A stretch of 64,000 nucleotides of DNA from Peptococcaceae bacterium BICA1-7 (GCA_000802095.1 JUEB01000013.1:62001-126000), one strand, 5' to 3'; shown: positions 25,916 through 34,578, counted from the stretch's first letter. A program made the numbers and translations. The notes: generated by a model from the letters alone, not told the origin.

Positions 25916-26926
25916 CTATGCCAGCTCCACACCCAATTTTGCAAATACATTCTCCAGCCGGTTAAAAACTGTGTATTTTTCAGAACCTGCAAACAAGAGG
26001 CCCACCGCTTTCATTTCCTGGTCAAGTACAAGGGAGCCACTGTCTCCACCCTTCGACGCCATATCCGAAACCACCTGGCCGGAGAAATTACCAGCTTCAC
26101 CGGCGTCGTTCATATCCACCTGAAGTGACACGTCAATAGCCACAACATCCCCGGAGGTCAACCCGGAGCTCCGGCCACTCTTCATAACCTTCTTTTTAAC
26201 TCCGGCTTCGGAAATCCCAAGGGGAATCCCTATATCAATAATTTCCGGCGAAATAACATCCCTGGAAACTGGCCGGGCCAGGGCTGCATCTATTATATTG
26301 TCACCCCGGTTAATCCTCATAAAGCGAATATCATAGTCAGGCCTGATAAGGTGCACAATTTTACTCCCCAACTGGGCCACACCGGCGGCAACTGGGCAGT
26401 CGGTCTGCTTTTCATGTTTGAAGAGAGGCCAAAACCGCAGTAATTCCGCAATTTTATCATCTACCACGCCCCCGTCGTAGGAACCCGGCTGCAGTATGGA
26501 ATCCCCTACTTTGGCACGGCCATCCCGTCCATCTGTGCCATTGGCCAGTATGTGGTTATTACTCAATATCAGGAGCTCCCCGGACTTCAAGTCCCTGACT
26601 ACCGCCCCAAAGGTGCCGGCAGTTATCTTGTAGTGCCCGATGCTGCACCCCGGCCTGGCCGGCCTGCTTCTGTCTGTCCTGGCGTCAAGAAGCCTTACCC
26701 TGCCTATCTCTATAACGTCCGTAGGAACACCATCAATTTCTTCGGGTATGATTTCTTTCCTGGAAAGGTTGGATCTAACCATCTTTTTTTCGACGAAAAC
26801 AATAACAGAGGGCTTATTGGTCCTTTCCAGCCCCACCTGCTTCATTCCGGCCCCAACACCGATAACATTGTTTTTACTCAGTAAGACCTTTCTCACCTTT
26901 TTTAACATATTAAGACATTTCTCCAC
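25916..26926 (-). CDS. Trypsin-like (S1-fold) serine protease, cytoplasmic type
   Basis: The 336-residue protein has the catalytic order His-Asp-Ser: LSNNHIL (His125), GDNIIDAALA (Asp213) and KGGDSGSLVLD (Ser296). The N-terminal part (NVIGVGAGMKQVG ... SVIVFVEKK) is typical of a bacterial group of S1-like proteases that lack a signal peptide. The GTG at 26926 is chosen because AGGAGGGGG lies six bases upstream; earlier in-frame starts overlap the recombinase gene. It follows that gene by about 107 bp. Substrate unknown. Confidence 0.82.
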   Translation of the reverse strand: MEKCLNMLKKVRKVLLSKNNVIGVGAGMKQVGLERTNKPSVIVFVEKKMVRSNLSRKEIIPEEIDGVPTDVIEIGRVRLLDARTDRSRPARPGCSIGHYKITAGTFGAVVRDLKSGELLILSNNHILANGTDGRDGRAKVGDSILQPGSYDGGVVDDKIAELLRFWPLFKHEKQTDCPVAAGVAQLGSKIVHLIRPDYDIRFMRINRGDNIIDAALARPVSRDVISPEIIDIGIPLGISEAGVKKKVMKSGRSSGLTSGDVVAIDVSLQVDMNDAGEAGNFSGQVVSDMASKGGDSGSLVLDQEMKAVGLLFAGSEKYTVFNRLENVFAKLGVELA

Positions 26927-27033
26927 CCGGAACCCCCTCCTTGCGCCTCCTGACATAGTATTCAAAAAGGGGGGAAAGGGTTCCGCCCAGGAGATCCACC
27001 GCACTGCCTGACAGTAAAGATACTTTTTGCCTG

Positions 27034-28581
27034 TCAATAAAGGGGTTTGGGCACCCCCAGCCTGTATTTGCCGCGAGTTTCAATACTAAGTATGCAATCC
27101 GTAAAACCTCCGAAAAGGTACCGCACGGTTACCAACGGCGCCGGTCTGCCCCCTGAGTATGACAGCCCCACCGTGATACCCTCCACCAGACCACTAATCA
27201 GCTCCCTTTTATCTGCGGCGCTGGCCAGCTGAAGCCTTTTACGGACTGCCTCCGGACGGTCCCAGAGATGGCCGGACATCCCTGACCAACTGGCCAGCCC
27301 CAGCCTGCGAATCTTTACAGCCTCTACCTCCCGATCGATAATATCCAGCTGAGCCCTTACATCCCCGCTGGAAATAATACCACGCCGGTACAGTCCTATT
27401 ATTCTTTTGCGCTCAGTCTCTTTAGCCTGGATAATTTTCTCCAGCCGGGCAGGCTGTTCTTCAGGAGACAGCTTTCCTCTCGCGGCCGGAAGCGCTTCCT
27501 CTATTCTTTTAAATGCCGGCCCGTCCATTAACACAAAGCTGCATACATCCTCCCAGATCATTGCTTCTATAATTTCCGCCCTTACGGATTTGGCCTGACA
27601 CTTCCCACCTCCCTTAAGTGAGGTGCTGTTTGAACATCTGTAATAGCAAAGCCTTCCCTCCCTGCCGGAGCCGTCTCCGTAAAATTTGCCGCCGCACAGC
27701 CCGCACTCCACCAGACCCTTTAAGATATACTCCCTGCGGCAGTTCCTCCCGGCACACTGACTATTTCTCCTTCTGGCTTTCCCGGCAGCCTCCCACTCTT
27801 CGGCGGTAACCAAAGGAGGGCACTCAATACCGACCACCTTTTGCCCTCCCCTCCTGCCGTACAGAAAGGTCCCCCGGTACACCGGGTTGGACAATATGCT
27901 CCACACCCTGCTGGCATGCCAACTTCCGGACGTCCCCGATCCTTTTTTACCCGATCCGGCCGGGGAGGACACTCCCAGGGCGTTAATGTAGTGGGCAATG
28001 GCAGCAGTGCTCATTCTCCCTCCGCTGTACAGAGAAAAAATCATCCTGACCATGTCCGCCTCTTTTTTATTTATTACCAGCCGCTTATTCTCCAGGGAAT
28101 AGCCATAGGGTGGCGGCCCCCCTGGCCAGCGCCCCTCTCTAAGCGCCCTGTCCCTGCCCACCCGCATTCTCTCGGCTATGGTCTCCCTTTCAATTTCAGC
28201 AATTCCTCCCAGAGTTGTCATAAAGAATTTTCCACTGGGGGTCGAGGTGTCAAAATTTTCGGTCATGCTTTTTAAAGCCACCTCTGATTCACTGAGCCTC
28301 TGATGAGTTTTGAGAATATCCAGGGTAGTCCGGGCCAGTCTATCCAGGCGGTAAACATATACCGCACAGAAAATACCTTTTTGGGCATCTGCCAAAAGCC
28401 TTGACCCGGAAGGCCTCTGTTCCACCGGCACAGATCCGCTGACCCCATCGTCAAGGTAAAAATCATGAATATCAAGGCCATGCAGCTGGCAGAACCTGTG
28501 GGCAAAGTCCACCTGGTTTTCAATGGTCCTGGCATCGGCCTGGTCCTCGGTAGATACCCTGCAATACACCGCCACCTTCAA
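27034..28581 (-). CDS. Large serine recombinase
   Basis: Serine recombinases cut and rejoin DNA at att-like sites. Residues 1-140 are the resolvase domain with the catalytic serine in YCRVSTEDQ (Ser10) and the YRLDRLAR helix. The Recombinase domain follows (about 155-270), then a zinc ribbon (CGLCGGKFYG ... CYYRCSNS ... KCQAK) and a coiled-coil segment near 375-420. Length 515 is that of phage- or SpoIVCA-type enzymes. The TTG at 28581 follows GGGGGAGGGG. The enzyme looks intact. No phage genes surround it, so it may act as a rearrangement enzyme or be a relic of an element. Confidence 0.93.
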   Translation of the reverse strand: MKVAVYCRVSTEDQADARTIENQVDFAHRFCQLHGLDIHDFYLDDGVSGSVPVEQRPSGSRLLADAQKGIFCAVYVYRLDRLARTTLDILKTHQRLSESEVALKSMTENFDTSTPSGKFFMTTLGGIAEIERETIAERMRVGRDRALREGRWPGGPPPYGYSLENKRLVINKKEADMVRMIFSLYSGGRMSTAAIAHYINALGVSSPAGSGKKGSGTSGSWHASRVWSILSNPVYRGTFLYGRRGGQKVVGIECPPLVTAEEWEAAGKARRRNSQCAGRNCRREYILKGLVECGLCGGKFYGDGSGREGRLCYYRCSNSTSLKGGGKCQAKSVRAEIIEAMIWEDVCSFVLMDGPAFKRIEEALPAARGKLSPEEQPARLEKIIQAKETERKRIIGLYRRGIISSGDVRAQLDIIDREVEAVKIRRLGLASWSGMSGHLWDRPEAVRKRLQLASAADKRELISGLVEGITVGLSYSGGRPAPLVTVRYLFGGFTDCILSIETRGKYRLGVPKPLY

Positions 28582-28646
28582 AAACAACCCCTCCCCCGTA
28601 CTAAAAGGGCCTGCCAGGCATAAACATAGCTGGAGGTGCATTAAAA

Positions 28647-28820
28647 ATGATAGTGCGCAAAGTGTTCCGGCAGGATGACAGTGGCCGGGAACTAATAGAG
28701 GCCGCCCTGAAAAAATTCTTTTACCCCCGGTGCCCGGTTCCGGATGAACAGCAAACAGTCCCCCGGCCCCAGGGGTATACTACTGTAAAAAACACCGGTA
28801 AAGAATCCCAAAAAACATAA
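28647..28820 (+). CDS. Small protein (57 residues) divergent from the recombinase
   Basis: The frame starts ATG at 28647 with a perfect GGAGGTG at 28632-28638 and ends TAA at 28818. The product is basic and begins MIVRKVFRQDDSGRELIEAA; a short helix is followed by a Pro/Arg/Gln-rich tail. It is divergent from the recombinase with a 65-bp gap between starts. No family is recognised. The good ribosome binding site argues for a real gene; a partner or regulator of the recombinase is speculation. Confidence 0.55.
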   Translation: MIVRKVFRQDDSGRELIEAALKKFFYPRCPVPDEQQTVPRPQGYTTVKNTGKESQKT

Positions 28821-28860
28821 CCCCTCCCCGGCCTCCTATTACTGATTGTATTTACAGGCG

Positions 28861-28895
28861 AAAAAAAAAGAACAGCCGTAAATATACGGCTGTTC
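28861..28895 (-). terminator. Terminator downstream of the LysR gene
   Basis: GAACAGCCGTA and TACGGCTGTTC form an 11-bp stem followed on the minus strand by a run of nine T. It lies after the LysR gene, beyond the family B half-copy at 28921-28980. Confidence 0.85.
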
Positions 28896-28920
28896 AGGTT
28901 CTAATCCTTAAGTTAATTAA

Positions 28921-28980
28921 AGCTCCTGCCTCCTGTATTCTGTCTCCTGTCTCCCGACCGGAAAGGAATACCCCCAAGCC
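28921..28980. repeat. Family B heptamer repeat, half copy 3
   Basis: Only the right arm is present: CCTCCTGTATTCTGTCTCCT followed by CCCGACCGGAAAGGAATACC, ending two bases before the LysR stop. Confidence 0.65.
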
Positions 28981-28982
28981 AA

Positions 28983-29906
28983 TTAGCCCCCCGGCCTTAC
29001 CAGGCTGTCGGCCAATATCTGAGGCAAGTCCTCACCTATCATAAGCCTGGTAAACTCGTCAGAGGCCCTGGACTGGAATTTATCCTTCAGCTTGATCAGG
29101 AAAAACCAGCGTGGTATTTCAAGTCCCTTTATTCTCAGAGGCTTTAGGCTTCCCAGGGACAACTCCTTGCGAAGGCTCCACTTGGACAGTATAGAGATGC
29201 CCAGTCCAGACTCCACGGCCTCTTTTATAGCCTGGGTGCTGCCCAGGGTGATCACCCTGTCGGGGGTGAAGCCGGACTTTTCAAAAAACTCCTCCATAGC
29301 CAGCCTGGTGCCTGATCCCTCTTCCCTTATAACAAAAACACACTCTTTCAAATCTTCCCTTTCCACCCGCTGCTTTTTCGCCAGTGGATGAAGGGTAGGG
29401 GCTACCAGTACCATTTCATCCTTTAGGAAAGAAATTATTTCCAGCTGAACATCCTCTACAACGCCTTCCACCAGACCCACATCTATAGTTCCCTCACGGG
29501 TAAGCTCACGTATGAGCTCGGTATTACCAACCAGTACGGAATACTCCACATCAGGGTACTTCCTGGTGAATGTTGCCAAAAGCCTTGGCAGAACATATTC
29601 CCCAATGGTAAGGCTGGCGCCTATGGTCAGTTTTCCGGTAACCATGTCCACCAGATCAGATACCGACTTTTTAGCCACCCTGTGCAGGCTTAAAATCTCC
29701 TGAGCATATTTGTACAGCACCATTCCGGCCTGGGTCAGCTCAACCTTCTTGCTGGATCTCTCAAAGAGCTTGGCTCCGTAATAATCCTCGAGTGCGTGTA
29801 TATGCTGGCTTATGGCAGGCTGGGTCATGTTCAGAAATTCTCCGGCCCTGGAAAAATTTTTTTTATCAGCCACTGTAATAAAGATATCCAGCTGATTGTC
29901 AAGCAT
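28983..29906 (-). CDS. LysR-family transcriptional regulator
   Basis: The 307-residue protein has an N-terminal winged helix (residues 1-60, FSRAGEFLNMTQPAISQHIH) and a periplasmic-binding-like effector domain (about 90-295, TIGASLTIGEYVLPRLLATF). The pattern TIGEYVLP resembles the CysL/CbbR/CysB-type branch. GGAGG lies six bases before the ATG at 29906, which is preferred over an upstream start at 29927. There is no divergent target gene beside it, so the regulon cannot be read from context. Confidence 0.93.
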   Translation of the reverse strand: MLDNQLDIFITVADKKNFSRAGEFLNMTQPAISQHIHALEDYYGAKLFERSSKKVELTQAGMVLYKYAQEILSLHRVAKKSVSDLVDMVTGKLTIGASLTIGEYVLPRLLATFTRKYPDVEYSVLVGNTELIRELTREGTIDVGLVEGVVEDVQLEIISFLKDEMVLVAPTLHPLAKKQRVEREDLKECVFVIREEGSGTRLAMEEFFEKSGFTPDRVITLGSTQAIKEAVESGLGISILSKWSLRKELSLGSLKPLRIKGLEIPRWFFLIKLKDKFQSRASDEFTRLMIGEDLPQILADSLVRPGG

Positions 29907-30042
29907 TGTAACCCTCCATAACGCCACAGCTTAAAATACTTATCCAAGCGATAATATATAACCGTGCCGGCTTTTTTACAACCAATTTCCTCCCAATGGT
30001 CGTCAGAATGGGCCAACCGGGAATAATAATGAATAGCAAAGA

Positions 30043-30297
30043 CTACAGCCTCCGGGCCCGGAAAAGGAATTTAAAAAGCAAAAGGACTGAAAATCCAGCC
30101 ACCGAAACAATCAGTGATAGATAGTGAACCCTTTCCAGATAAGGTCTAATAACACCGGCGTACAGGTCTTGGGCCATTATGACCCCGGTGCCGCCGGCGG
30201 CTGAAACAGCCGGGGTTATAGTATATTCAGCCTCAGTATAAGCTCCCAGCAGAAACACTGCTAATGCCACCGCTGCACCTGCCACTTTAATAAGCAT
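30043..30297 (-). CDS. Small membrane protein, two helices
   Basis: The 84-residue product has a first membrane segment (residues 3-20, VAGAAVALAVFLLGAY), a short external loop and a second (about 58-78, YLSLIVSVAGFSVLLLFKFL), then Arg residues that suggest the C-terminus is inside. GGGGGA precedes the ATG. No family recognised. It lies between LysR and the cold-shock gene on the minus strand. Confidence 0.7.
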   Translation of the reverse strand: MLIKVAGAAVALAVFLLGAYTEAEYTITPAVSAAGGTGVIMAQDLYAGVIRPYLERVHYLSLIVSVAGFSVLLLFKFLFRARRL

Positions 30298-30338
30298 TGA
30301 TCCCCCTTAAACTATACCGGTTATCCTTTTAACGCTAC

Positions 30339-30370
30339 AAAAAAACTCCGGCGCGCTCACCGGAGCTTTT
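30339..30370 (-). terminator. Terminator of the cold-shock gene
   Basis: CTCCGG and CCGGAG enclose an 8-base loop and are followed by TTTTTTT on the minus strand, right after the stop at 30373. Confidence 0.85.
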
Positions 30371-30372
30371 TA

Positions 30373-30570
30373 CTATAGTTTGCTTACATTATCTGCCTGG
30401 GGGCCACGTTTTCCGGATACAACCTCGTACTCTACCGACTGTCCCTCATCAAGCGACTTATAGCCCTCTTCCTTTATGGCTGAGTAATGAACAAACACAT
30501 CGGTGCCATCTTCAGACTCAATAAAGCCATATCCTTTACCGGGATTAAACCATTTTACTTTTCCTTGCAT
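30373..30570 (-). CDS. csp: Cold-shock protein, CspA family
   Basis: This is a 65-residue single-stranded nucleic-acid chaperone, a five-stranded OB fold. RNP1 (KGYGFIE) and RNP2 (VFVHYSAI) are both present, and the length is that of the family. A GGAGG-like stretch lies upstream of the ATG. Its place next to yabG is not the Bacillus one. Confidence 0.96.
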   Translation of the reverse strand: MQGKVKWFNPGKGYGFIESEDGTDVFVHYSAIKEEGYKSLDEGQSVEYEVVSGKRGPQADNVSKL

Positions 30571-30627
30571 TTTTTCCTCCTGATAATAAATTACAATTCA
30601 GGATTATTTTAACCTTAATACTAATTT

Positions 30628-31509
30628 TTAATACCCCCGGGCTAAAACTTTTTCGTGCTGCATACCGGGTGCTTCAACGCCTCCAATCCCGTCAAAGCCG
30701 GTAACGGTGCTGGCAATAACGTCTTTTAAGGGAATAGGGTCATATATGGAGGTATAGGCCACCTTTTCCATTACAAATACAGGGTCGTAGGCATTTATCA
30801 AGACCCTCCTGGGTGAGCTGGCAAAATTTGCCCCCGCAGCCAGCAGAGCCTCGTAGTAAGACTGGCAGGCCCCGGCGAAAATAACCAGGTCATCCCGGCT
30901 TTTTTCATAAATTCTGGCAGCCTTTACACCATTTATAAAATGCTGAGAGTTATGATATTTTTTTATATCCCTGTATTCCTCCTCCTTGGCGCCCTTTACA
31001 AGCCCGTCGTGCCCGGTCAGCACCAGCATGTCTGGGCGGTGCTCGGTAAGGATGTCAATCACCTTCTCGGCCTGTTTATCCTCATCTATATGGTACCCGT
31101 AACACTCCATGTTCAGCTGCTTGTAACTGGTCATACACATATCCAGGTACTCCCTGTCTCCATCAATATGAACCAGGGTTCCGGGCAGGTCAAAGCTTTC
31201 TATTTGATCCATATTGCTTTTGGTGGCCCGGCCCAGGGCCTCTTTCCGGTACTCTTCCCTTCTCACAAATATATGTTTCATTTTGTCCATATTTTTGAGC
31301 TGGCAGGTGTGCCAGTACTGATTTATCTCTATCTGCTCCACCTTTATTAAATCCTCAACCAGGGCTGTTGCCTCAAGCCTCATGTCAAGCCCCTTAAGGC
31401 GGGCGTAATTTTTTCCATCAGCCCCGGTAAACAGCTTTATTACCCTAAAAAAGATATCACTTCCATAGGATTTCCTGGCCACAATATCCCATTCTTTTAT
31501 GCCGACCAA
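30628..31509 (-). CDS. yabG: Sporulation-specific protease YabG
   Basis: YabG is a cysteine-type protease made in the mother cell under sigma-K that processes coat proteins and SipA/SipL-type proteins. The 293-residue product matches the family end to end, with the blocks MLVLTGHDGLVKG, YHNSQHFINGVKAAR and LVIFAGACQSYYEALLAAGA. The start is a TTG with GGAGGGG six bases upstream. It sits two genes downstream of rsmA in the order of transcription, as in Bacillus apart from the inserted ykuK. The DUF3794 proteins nearby would be likely substrates by analogy with clostridia. Confidence 0.95.
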   Translation of the reverse strand: MVGIKEWDIVARKSYGSDIFFRVIKLFTGADGKNYARLKGLDMRLEATALVEDLIKVEQIEINQYWHTCQLKNMDKMKHIFVRREEYRKEALGRATKSNMDQIESFDLPGTLVHIDGDREYLDMCMTSYKQLNMECYGYHIDEDKQAEKVIDILTEHRPDMLVLTGHDGLVKGAKEEEYRDIKKYHNSQHFINGVKAARIYEKSRDDLVIFAGACQSYYEALLAAGANFASSPRRVLINAYDPVFVMEKVAYTSIYDPIPLKDVIASTVTGFDGIGGVEAPGMQHEKVLARGY

Positions 31510-31579
31510 GGTTAACCCCTCCTTCTCTTTTTTTTCATATTATGGAAGGATTATAGCAGGTGTTCCTGGGGTAAAAACT

Positions 31580-31611
31580 AAAAAGCACCCTCACTGGCGG
31601 GGTGCTTTTTT
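31580..31611 (-). terminator. Terminator between ykuK and yabG
   Basis: AAAAAGCACCC and GGGTGCTTTTTT form a stem with runs of A and T on both sides. It ends the rsmA-ykuK transcript before yabG. Confidence 0.85.
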
Positions 31612-31662
31612 ACAACCCTGGCTTAAATTTTTACCGGCTTCATGCCCGGGCAATAAATATTT

Positions 31663-31715
31663 TCCGATTCTGACTCCTGTCTTTTGTGTATTCCGGCCGG
31701 ATAAACCTGCCTCAT
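31663..31715. repeat. Family B heptamer repeat, partial copy 4
   Basis: Right-arm units (ATTCTGA CTCCTGT CTTTTGT GTATTCC) followed by GGCCGGATAAACCTGCC, ending next to the ykuK stop. Confidence 0.6.
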
Positions 31716-31719
31716 AGCA

Positions 31720-32190
31720 TCATTTGGTATGCTTGTCAGCAACACTGGAGGCCGCATAGGCATCGGGCTTTATTTTGGCCTGGAACCCGCTGCCGGTAAC
31801 CATACCCACCACCTCACGAATCAAATCTCTGGTTTCTCCCTGTTTGCCCACATCTATATGTATTTCCACCTCCAGGTCATCCAGTCCGCTATCGGCCAGA
31901 TATCCTGCAATCCTGCCGCCCACCTCCAGGCTGAGGGCTGTTTCATAAAAAATTTTCTGCCTGAGGCTTTTTATCTTTCTCTGTATTCTTTTCCTGTAAA
32001 AATAGCGGGCCCCCTTGCCCAGCCTGTGCACCACCACGGCAGTGATAAAACATGTTTCTGACTTCACCTGGGAGTCGGAGCCTATGATCACCTTGTAGGA
32101 GGATGTGGGCAGACCGGTAATATAGCCGGCTATGTCCGCCATCATTTGGTCAAAGGTCATTTTCCCTTTGGTTGGACTTTTGAAATACAT
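31720..32190 (-). CDS. ykuK: YkuK/DUF458 RNase H-like protein
   Basis: The 156-residue protein matches the DUF458 family, predicted to have an RNase H fold: IGSDSQ in the first strand (Asp near 39), TAVVVHRLGKGARYFYRK, and an acidic VEIHIDVG strand near 108-115. Its biochemical role is not established; a sporulation link is known for some members. It starts nine bases after the rsmA stop, so the two are cotranscribed. No strong ribosome binding site is visible before the ATG beyond an AGGTGAT-like stretch. Confidence 0.85.
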   Translation of the reverse strand: MYFKSPTKGKMTFDQMMADIAGYITGLPTSSYKVIIGSDSQVKSETCFITAVVVHRLGKGARYFYRKRIQRKIKSLRQKIFYETALSLEVGGRIAGYLADSGLDDLEVEIHIDVGKQGETRDLIREVVGMVTGSGFQAKIKPDAYAASSVADKHTK

Positions 32191-32199
32191 AAAATCACC

Positions 32200-33087
32200 T
32201 TATTCAATACAATGGGGTTGGGGAAGCTCACCGTATATGGCTTTAGTAACACCTGCGAATTCCTCCAGACCCAGAGTCTCTCCCCGGCGGCCAGGGTCTA
32301 TGCCTGATCCCTGCAGTAGATCTTTCATCCTTTCCCTGGATATGCTGTCAAAGGTAGCCGACAGTGCGTTCAGCAGCGTTTTTCTTCTCTGCCCAAAGGC
32401 CCCCCTGACCACCCTGAAAAAAAAATCCTCATCGGGAACCTCAACCGGTGGCCTTTCCCTTCTCGCCAGCAGTATTACAGCGGAATCCACTTCGGGCCTG
32501 GGAATGAATACTGTCCTGGGAACCTTGAAAAGGTAACGGGCCTCGGTAAAATATTGAACCGCCACAGACAGAGATCCGTACTCCTTTCCTCCGGGGAGGG
32601 CGGTAATTCTTTCAGCCACCTCGTTTTGCACCATTATTACACACAGGGATATATTAAACCTGTTTAGCAAAAGCCGCATTATTAAAGGAGTGGTTATATA
32701 ATACGGCAGGTTGGCGATTAGCTTGTACGGCCCGCTATAGTTTGCCTCGGACTGAACCAGAGAGTCAAAATCTGTATCCATGGCATCCCCGGCCACTATA
32801 TGAATATTATCAAAACCCTGTAAAGTTTCCTCCAGCGCCGGAAGCAGCACCCTGTCCAGTTCGACGGACACCACAAGCCGGGCTCCGGACGCGGCCGCTC
32901 TGGTAATAACCCCCAGGCCGGGGCCTATTTCCACCACCACGTCATCACGTTCAAGAGAGGCCGAAGATATTATTTTATTTACTATATTGGCATCCACCAG
33001 AAAATTCTGCCCCAATCTTTTCCGGCAGCGCAGATCATATTTACCCATCAGTTCTTTAACCCCTGATGGAGCCGAGATATCCGTCAT
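32200..33087 (-). CDS. rsmA: 16S rRNA dimethyladenosine transferase
   Basis: RsmA (KsgA) dimethylates A1518 and A1519 of 16S rRNA. The 295-residue product has the SAM motif VVEIGPGLGVIT and the catalytic NLPYYITTP, plus the C-terminal helical domain. The ATG at 33087 has GGAGG six bases upstream; the frame is open for another 79 codons upstream, but these read through a repeat region and are not conserved. Bacillus has rnmV (RNase M5) just before rsmA; here that gene is missing. Confidence 0.97.
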   Translation of the reverse strand: MTDISAPSGVKELMGKYDLRCRKRLGQNFLVDANIVNKIISSASLERDDVVVEIGPGLGVITRAAASGARLVVSVELDRVLLPALEETLQGFDNIHIVAGDAMDTDFDSLVQSEANYSGPYKLIANLPYYITTPLIMRLLLNRFNISLCVIMVQNEVAERITALPGGKEYGSLSVAVQYFTEARYLFKVPRTVFIPRPEVDSAVILLARRERPPVEVPDEDFFFRVVRGAFGQRRKTLLNALSATFDSISRERMKDLLQGSGIDPGRRGETLGLEEFAGVTKAIYGELPQPHCIE

Positions 33088-33164
33088 ATAACCTCCATTA
33101 AAACCCTGTGTCAAAACAATTTTACCATACCGGCCGGTAATTAAAAAATTTATTCTTATTCTAC

Positions 33165-33290
33165 CCGGATGGGCCAGTGATGCATTCCCGGTTGGTCGGA
33201 GGGGACAGAAAGTATTTCCGGCCTGTCGGAGGAGCCGGAGATGTATTTCTAATTTGCCGGAGGAACCGGGGGGATATGCATTTAGGCAAT
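33165..33290. repeat. Short imperfect tandem repeat upstream of rsmA
   Basis: Three units of about 31-33 bp share CGGAGGRRCCGG/GGACAG and ATGTATTTC-like segments (TGTCGGAGGAGCCGGAGATG at 33225). They fill the gap between the 3D-domain gene and rsmA, which also holds the terminator at 33339. Confidence 0.5.
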
Positions 33291-33338
33291 ACCCCAGAGT
33301 TCCTCCCGACGGAAAGGACCACACTTAAGAAATAAAGA

Positions 33339-33354
33339 AGGGGGTTTCCCCCCT
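33339..33354 (-). terminator. Terminator of the 3D-domain gene
   Basis: GGGGGG-AAA-CCCCC hairpin followed by TTCTTTATTTCTT on the minus strand, ten bases beyond the stop at 33365. Confidence 0.7.
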
Positions 33355-33364
33355 CCTCTGGCAA

Positions 33365-34303
33365 TCAGTCAAGCAGATAGATTTTGACCTTTCTTCTTCC
33401 CCAACTGCGGGCATCTTTCTCTGATTCCAGGAACACATCAATCTTATTGCCCCGGATTGCACTGCCCTTATCCAGTGCCGTGCCGTAGCCGTAGCCTTCA
33501 ATATACATTTTTGTGCCGTAGGGTATCACGCCGGGGTCCACCGCAATAGTTCCATAGCCAGGCTTTGTCCCGTTGGCGGTATTATTGCCTGTATAGGTAT
33601 ACGCAGTTGCGGTCACCTCTTTGGCCTCTCTGAATCTTATATTGTTGCCGCCCCTGGACACCTGCTGCCCGGTGCCTACCTGCAGTACCTGTTCAACCGG
33701 ATTGGCAATCTGCTTGCGCTCCACCAGCTCTCTGCTTACCTCCTGGCCATCATGGTAGGTGACCTTCCAGGTCTGCATCTCCTGGCCGTTCTGCCCCCGG
33801 CTTACCGTTCTGCTTAAGCCTCTTGAAATCTCCGGGTTGGGAACCCGCCTGGTATTATACGGAATAGGAGCCTTTATAGACTGACTCTCGGTATGAACCC
33901 TTACCACCTTTATTTCCTTGTTCTCAGCCAGTACTGTTCCCGCCTCGGGAACCACCATGTCCTCCGTGTTAAGCGCCACCATTTTTTCTTTGAGCACATC
34001 GCCTACTGTATCCGCCGATGAAAAAAACTCTGTCTTCTCCTTATCCACAATGAGCGTTATCTTATAAGCTCTTTTGATAACAACCCTTGAACCGTCAACA
34101 AGCTTTGCGGACAGTTCCGGAACAACCCTGTCTTCAGGGCCCAGTACTATTTTCTGGGCTTCCAGAAACTCTCCAATGCTGGCGGACCTGGTTTTCACGG
34201 CAATTTCCTGGTCACCGTCAATTAGCGTAACAGTTTTTCCGGCCCAGGCAAAGCCGAAAACTATACACGCCATAACGGCTATCATGGCGAGACCCGATAC
34301 CAC
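33365..34303 (-). CDS. yabE: YabE-like protein: DUF348, G5 and 3D domains (resuscitation-factor type)
   Basis: The protein is a membrane-anchored or secreted cell-wall enzyme of the Rpf/YabE group, probably a lytic transglycosylase. The hydrophobic segment (SGLAMIAVMACIVFGFAWAG) leads to two DUF348 repeats (about 30-75 and 80-130), a G5 domain (about 140-215) and a C-terminal 3D domain (TAYTYTG ... AVDPGVIPYGTKMYIEGYG ... DVF) with the three conserved aspartates. The GTG at 34303 has no ribosome binding site. GGGGGAGG stands five bases before an in-frame ATA at 34355-34357, which would add KRAIKIPPAVASVRPVW to the N-terminus, a normal basic start for a signal anchor. That upstream start is likely the true one. 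Confidence 0.92.
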   Translation of the reverse strand: MVSGLAMIAVMACIVFGFAWAGKTVTLIDGDQEIAVKTRSASIGEFLEAQKIVLGPEDRVVPELSAKLVDGSRVVIKRAYKITLIVDKEKTEFFSSADTVGDVLKEKMVALNTEDMVVPEAGTVLAENKEIKVVRVHTESQSIKAPIPYNTRRVPNPEISRGLSRTVSRGQNGQEMQTWKVTYHDGQEVSRELVERKQIANPVEQVLQVGTGQQVSRGGNNIRFREAKEVTATAYTYTGNNTANGTKPGYGTIAVDPGVIPYGTKMYIEGYGYGTALDKGSAIRGNKIDVFLESEKDARSWGRRKVKIYLLD

Positions 34304-34578
34304 CCATACAGGGCGGACAGAAGCTACGGCAGGCGGGATTTTGATAGCTCTTTTTATCTCTACCTCCCCCTTTCCTGTAAAATATAACTTCTATCTTTTT
34401 CCCCTGTTTCCTGCCCAAACCAGCCTAAAAGTATTGTCGAACCCTCTCAATAAGTTGCTGGCAACGTTGTCCATGTTGTAGGTTGGCGGCTCCCGTGCTA
34501 ACATCCATAATATTCTGGTTGATGTTAAATTATTCCGGTAAAATATTCTAAACAGGTATGTGAATTTTAGCACATACC

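Noticed and set aside
27034-28581. Prophage or integrative element around the recombinase
   Set aside because: No integrase-linked phage or conjugation genes are seen on either side; base composition looks like that of neighbours.
33088-33324. A 79-residue N-terminal extension of rsmA
   Set aside because: It runs through tandem repeats; the GGAGG before 33087 fixes the start.
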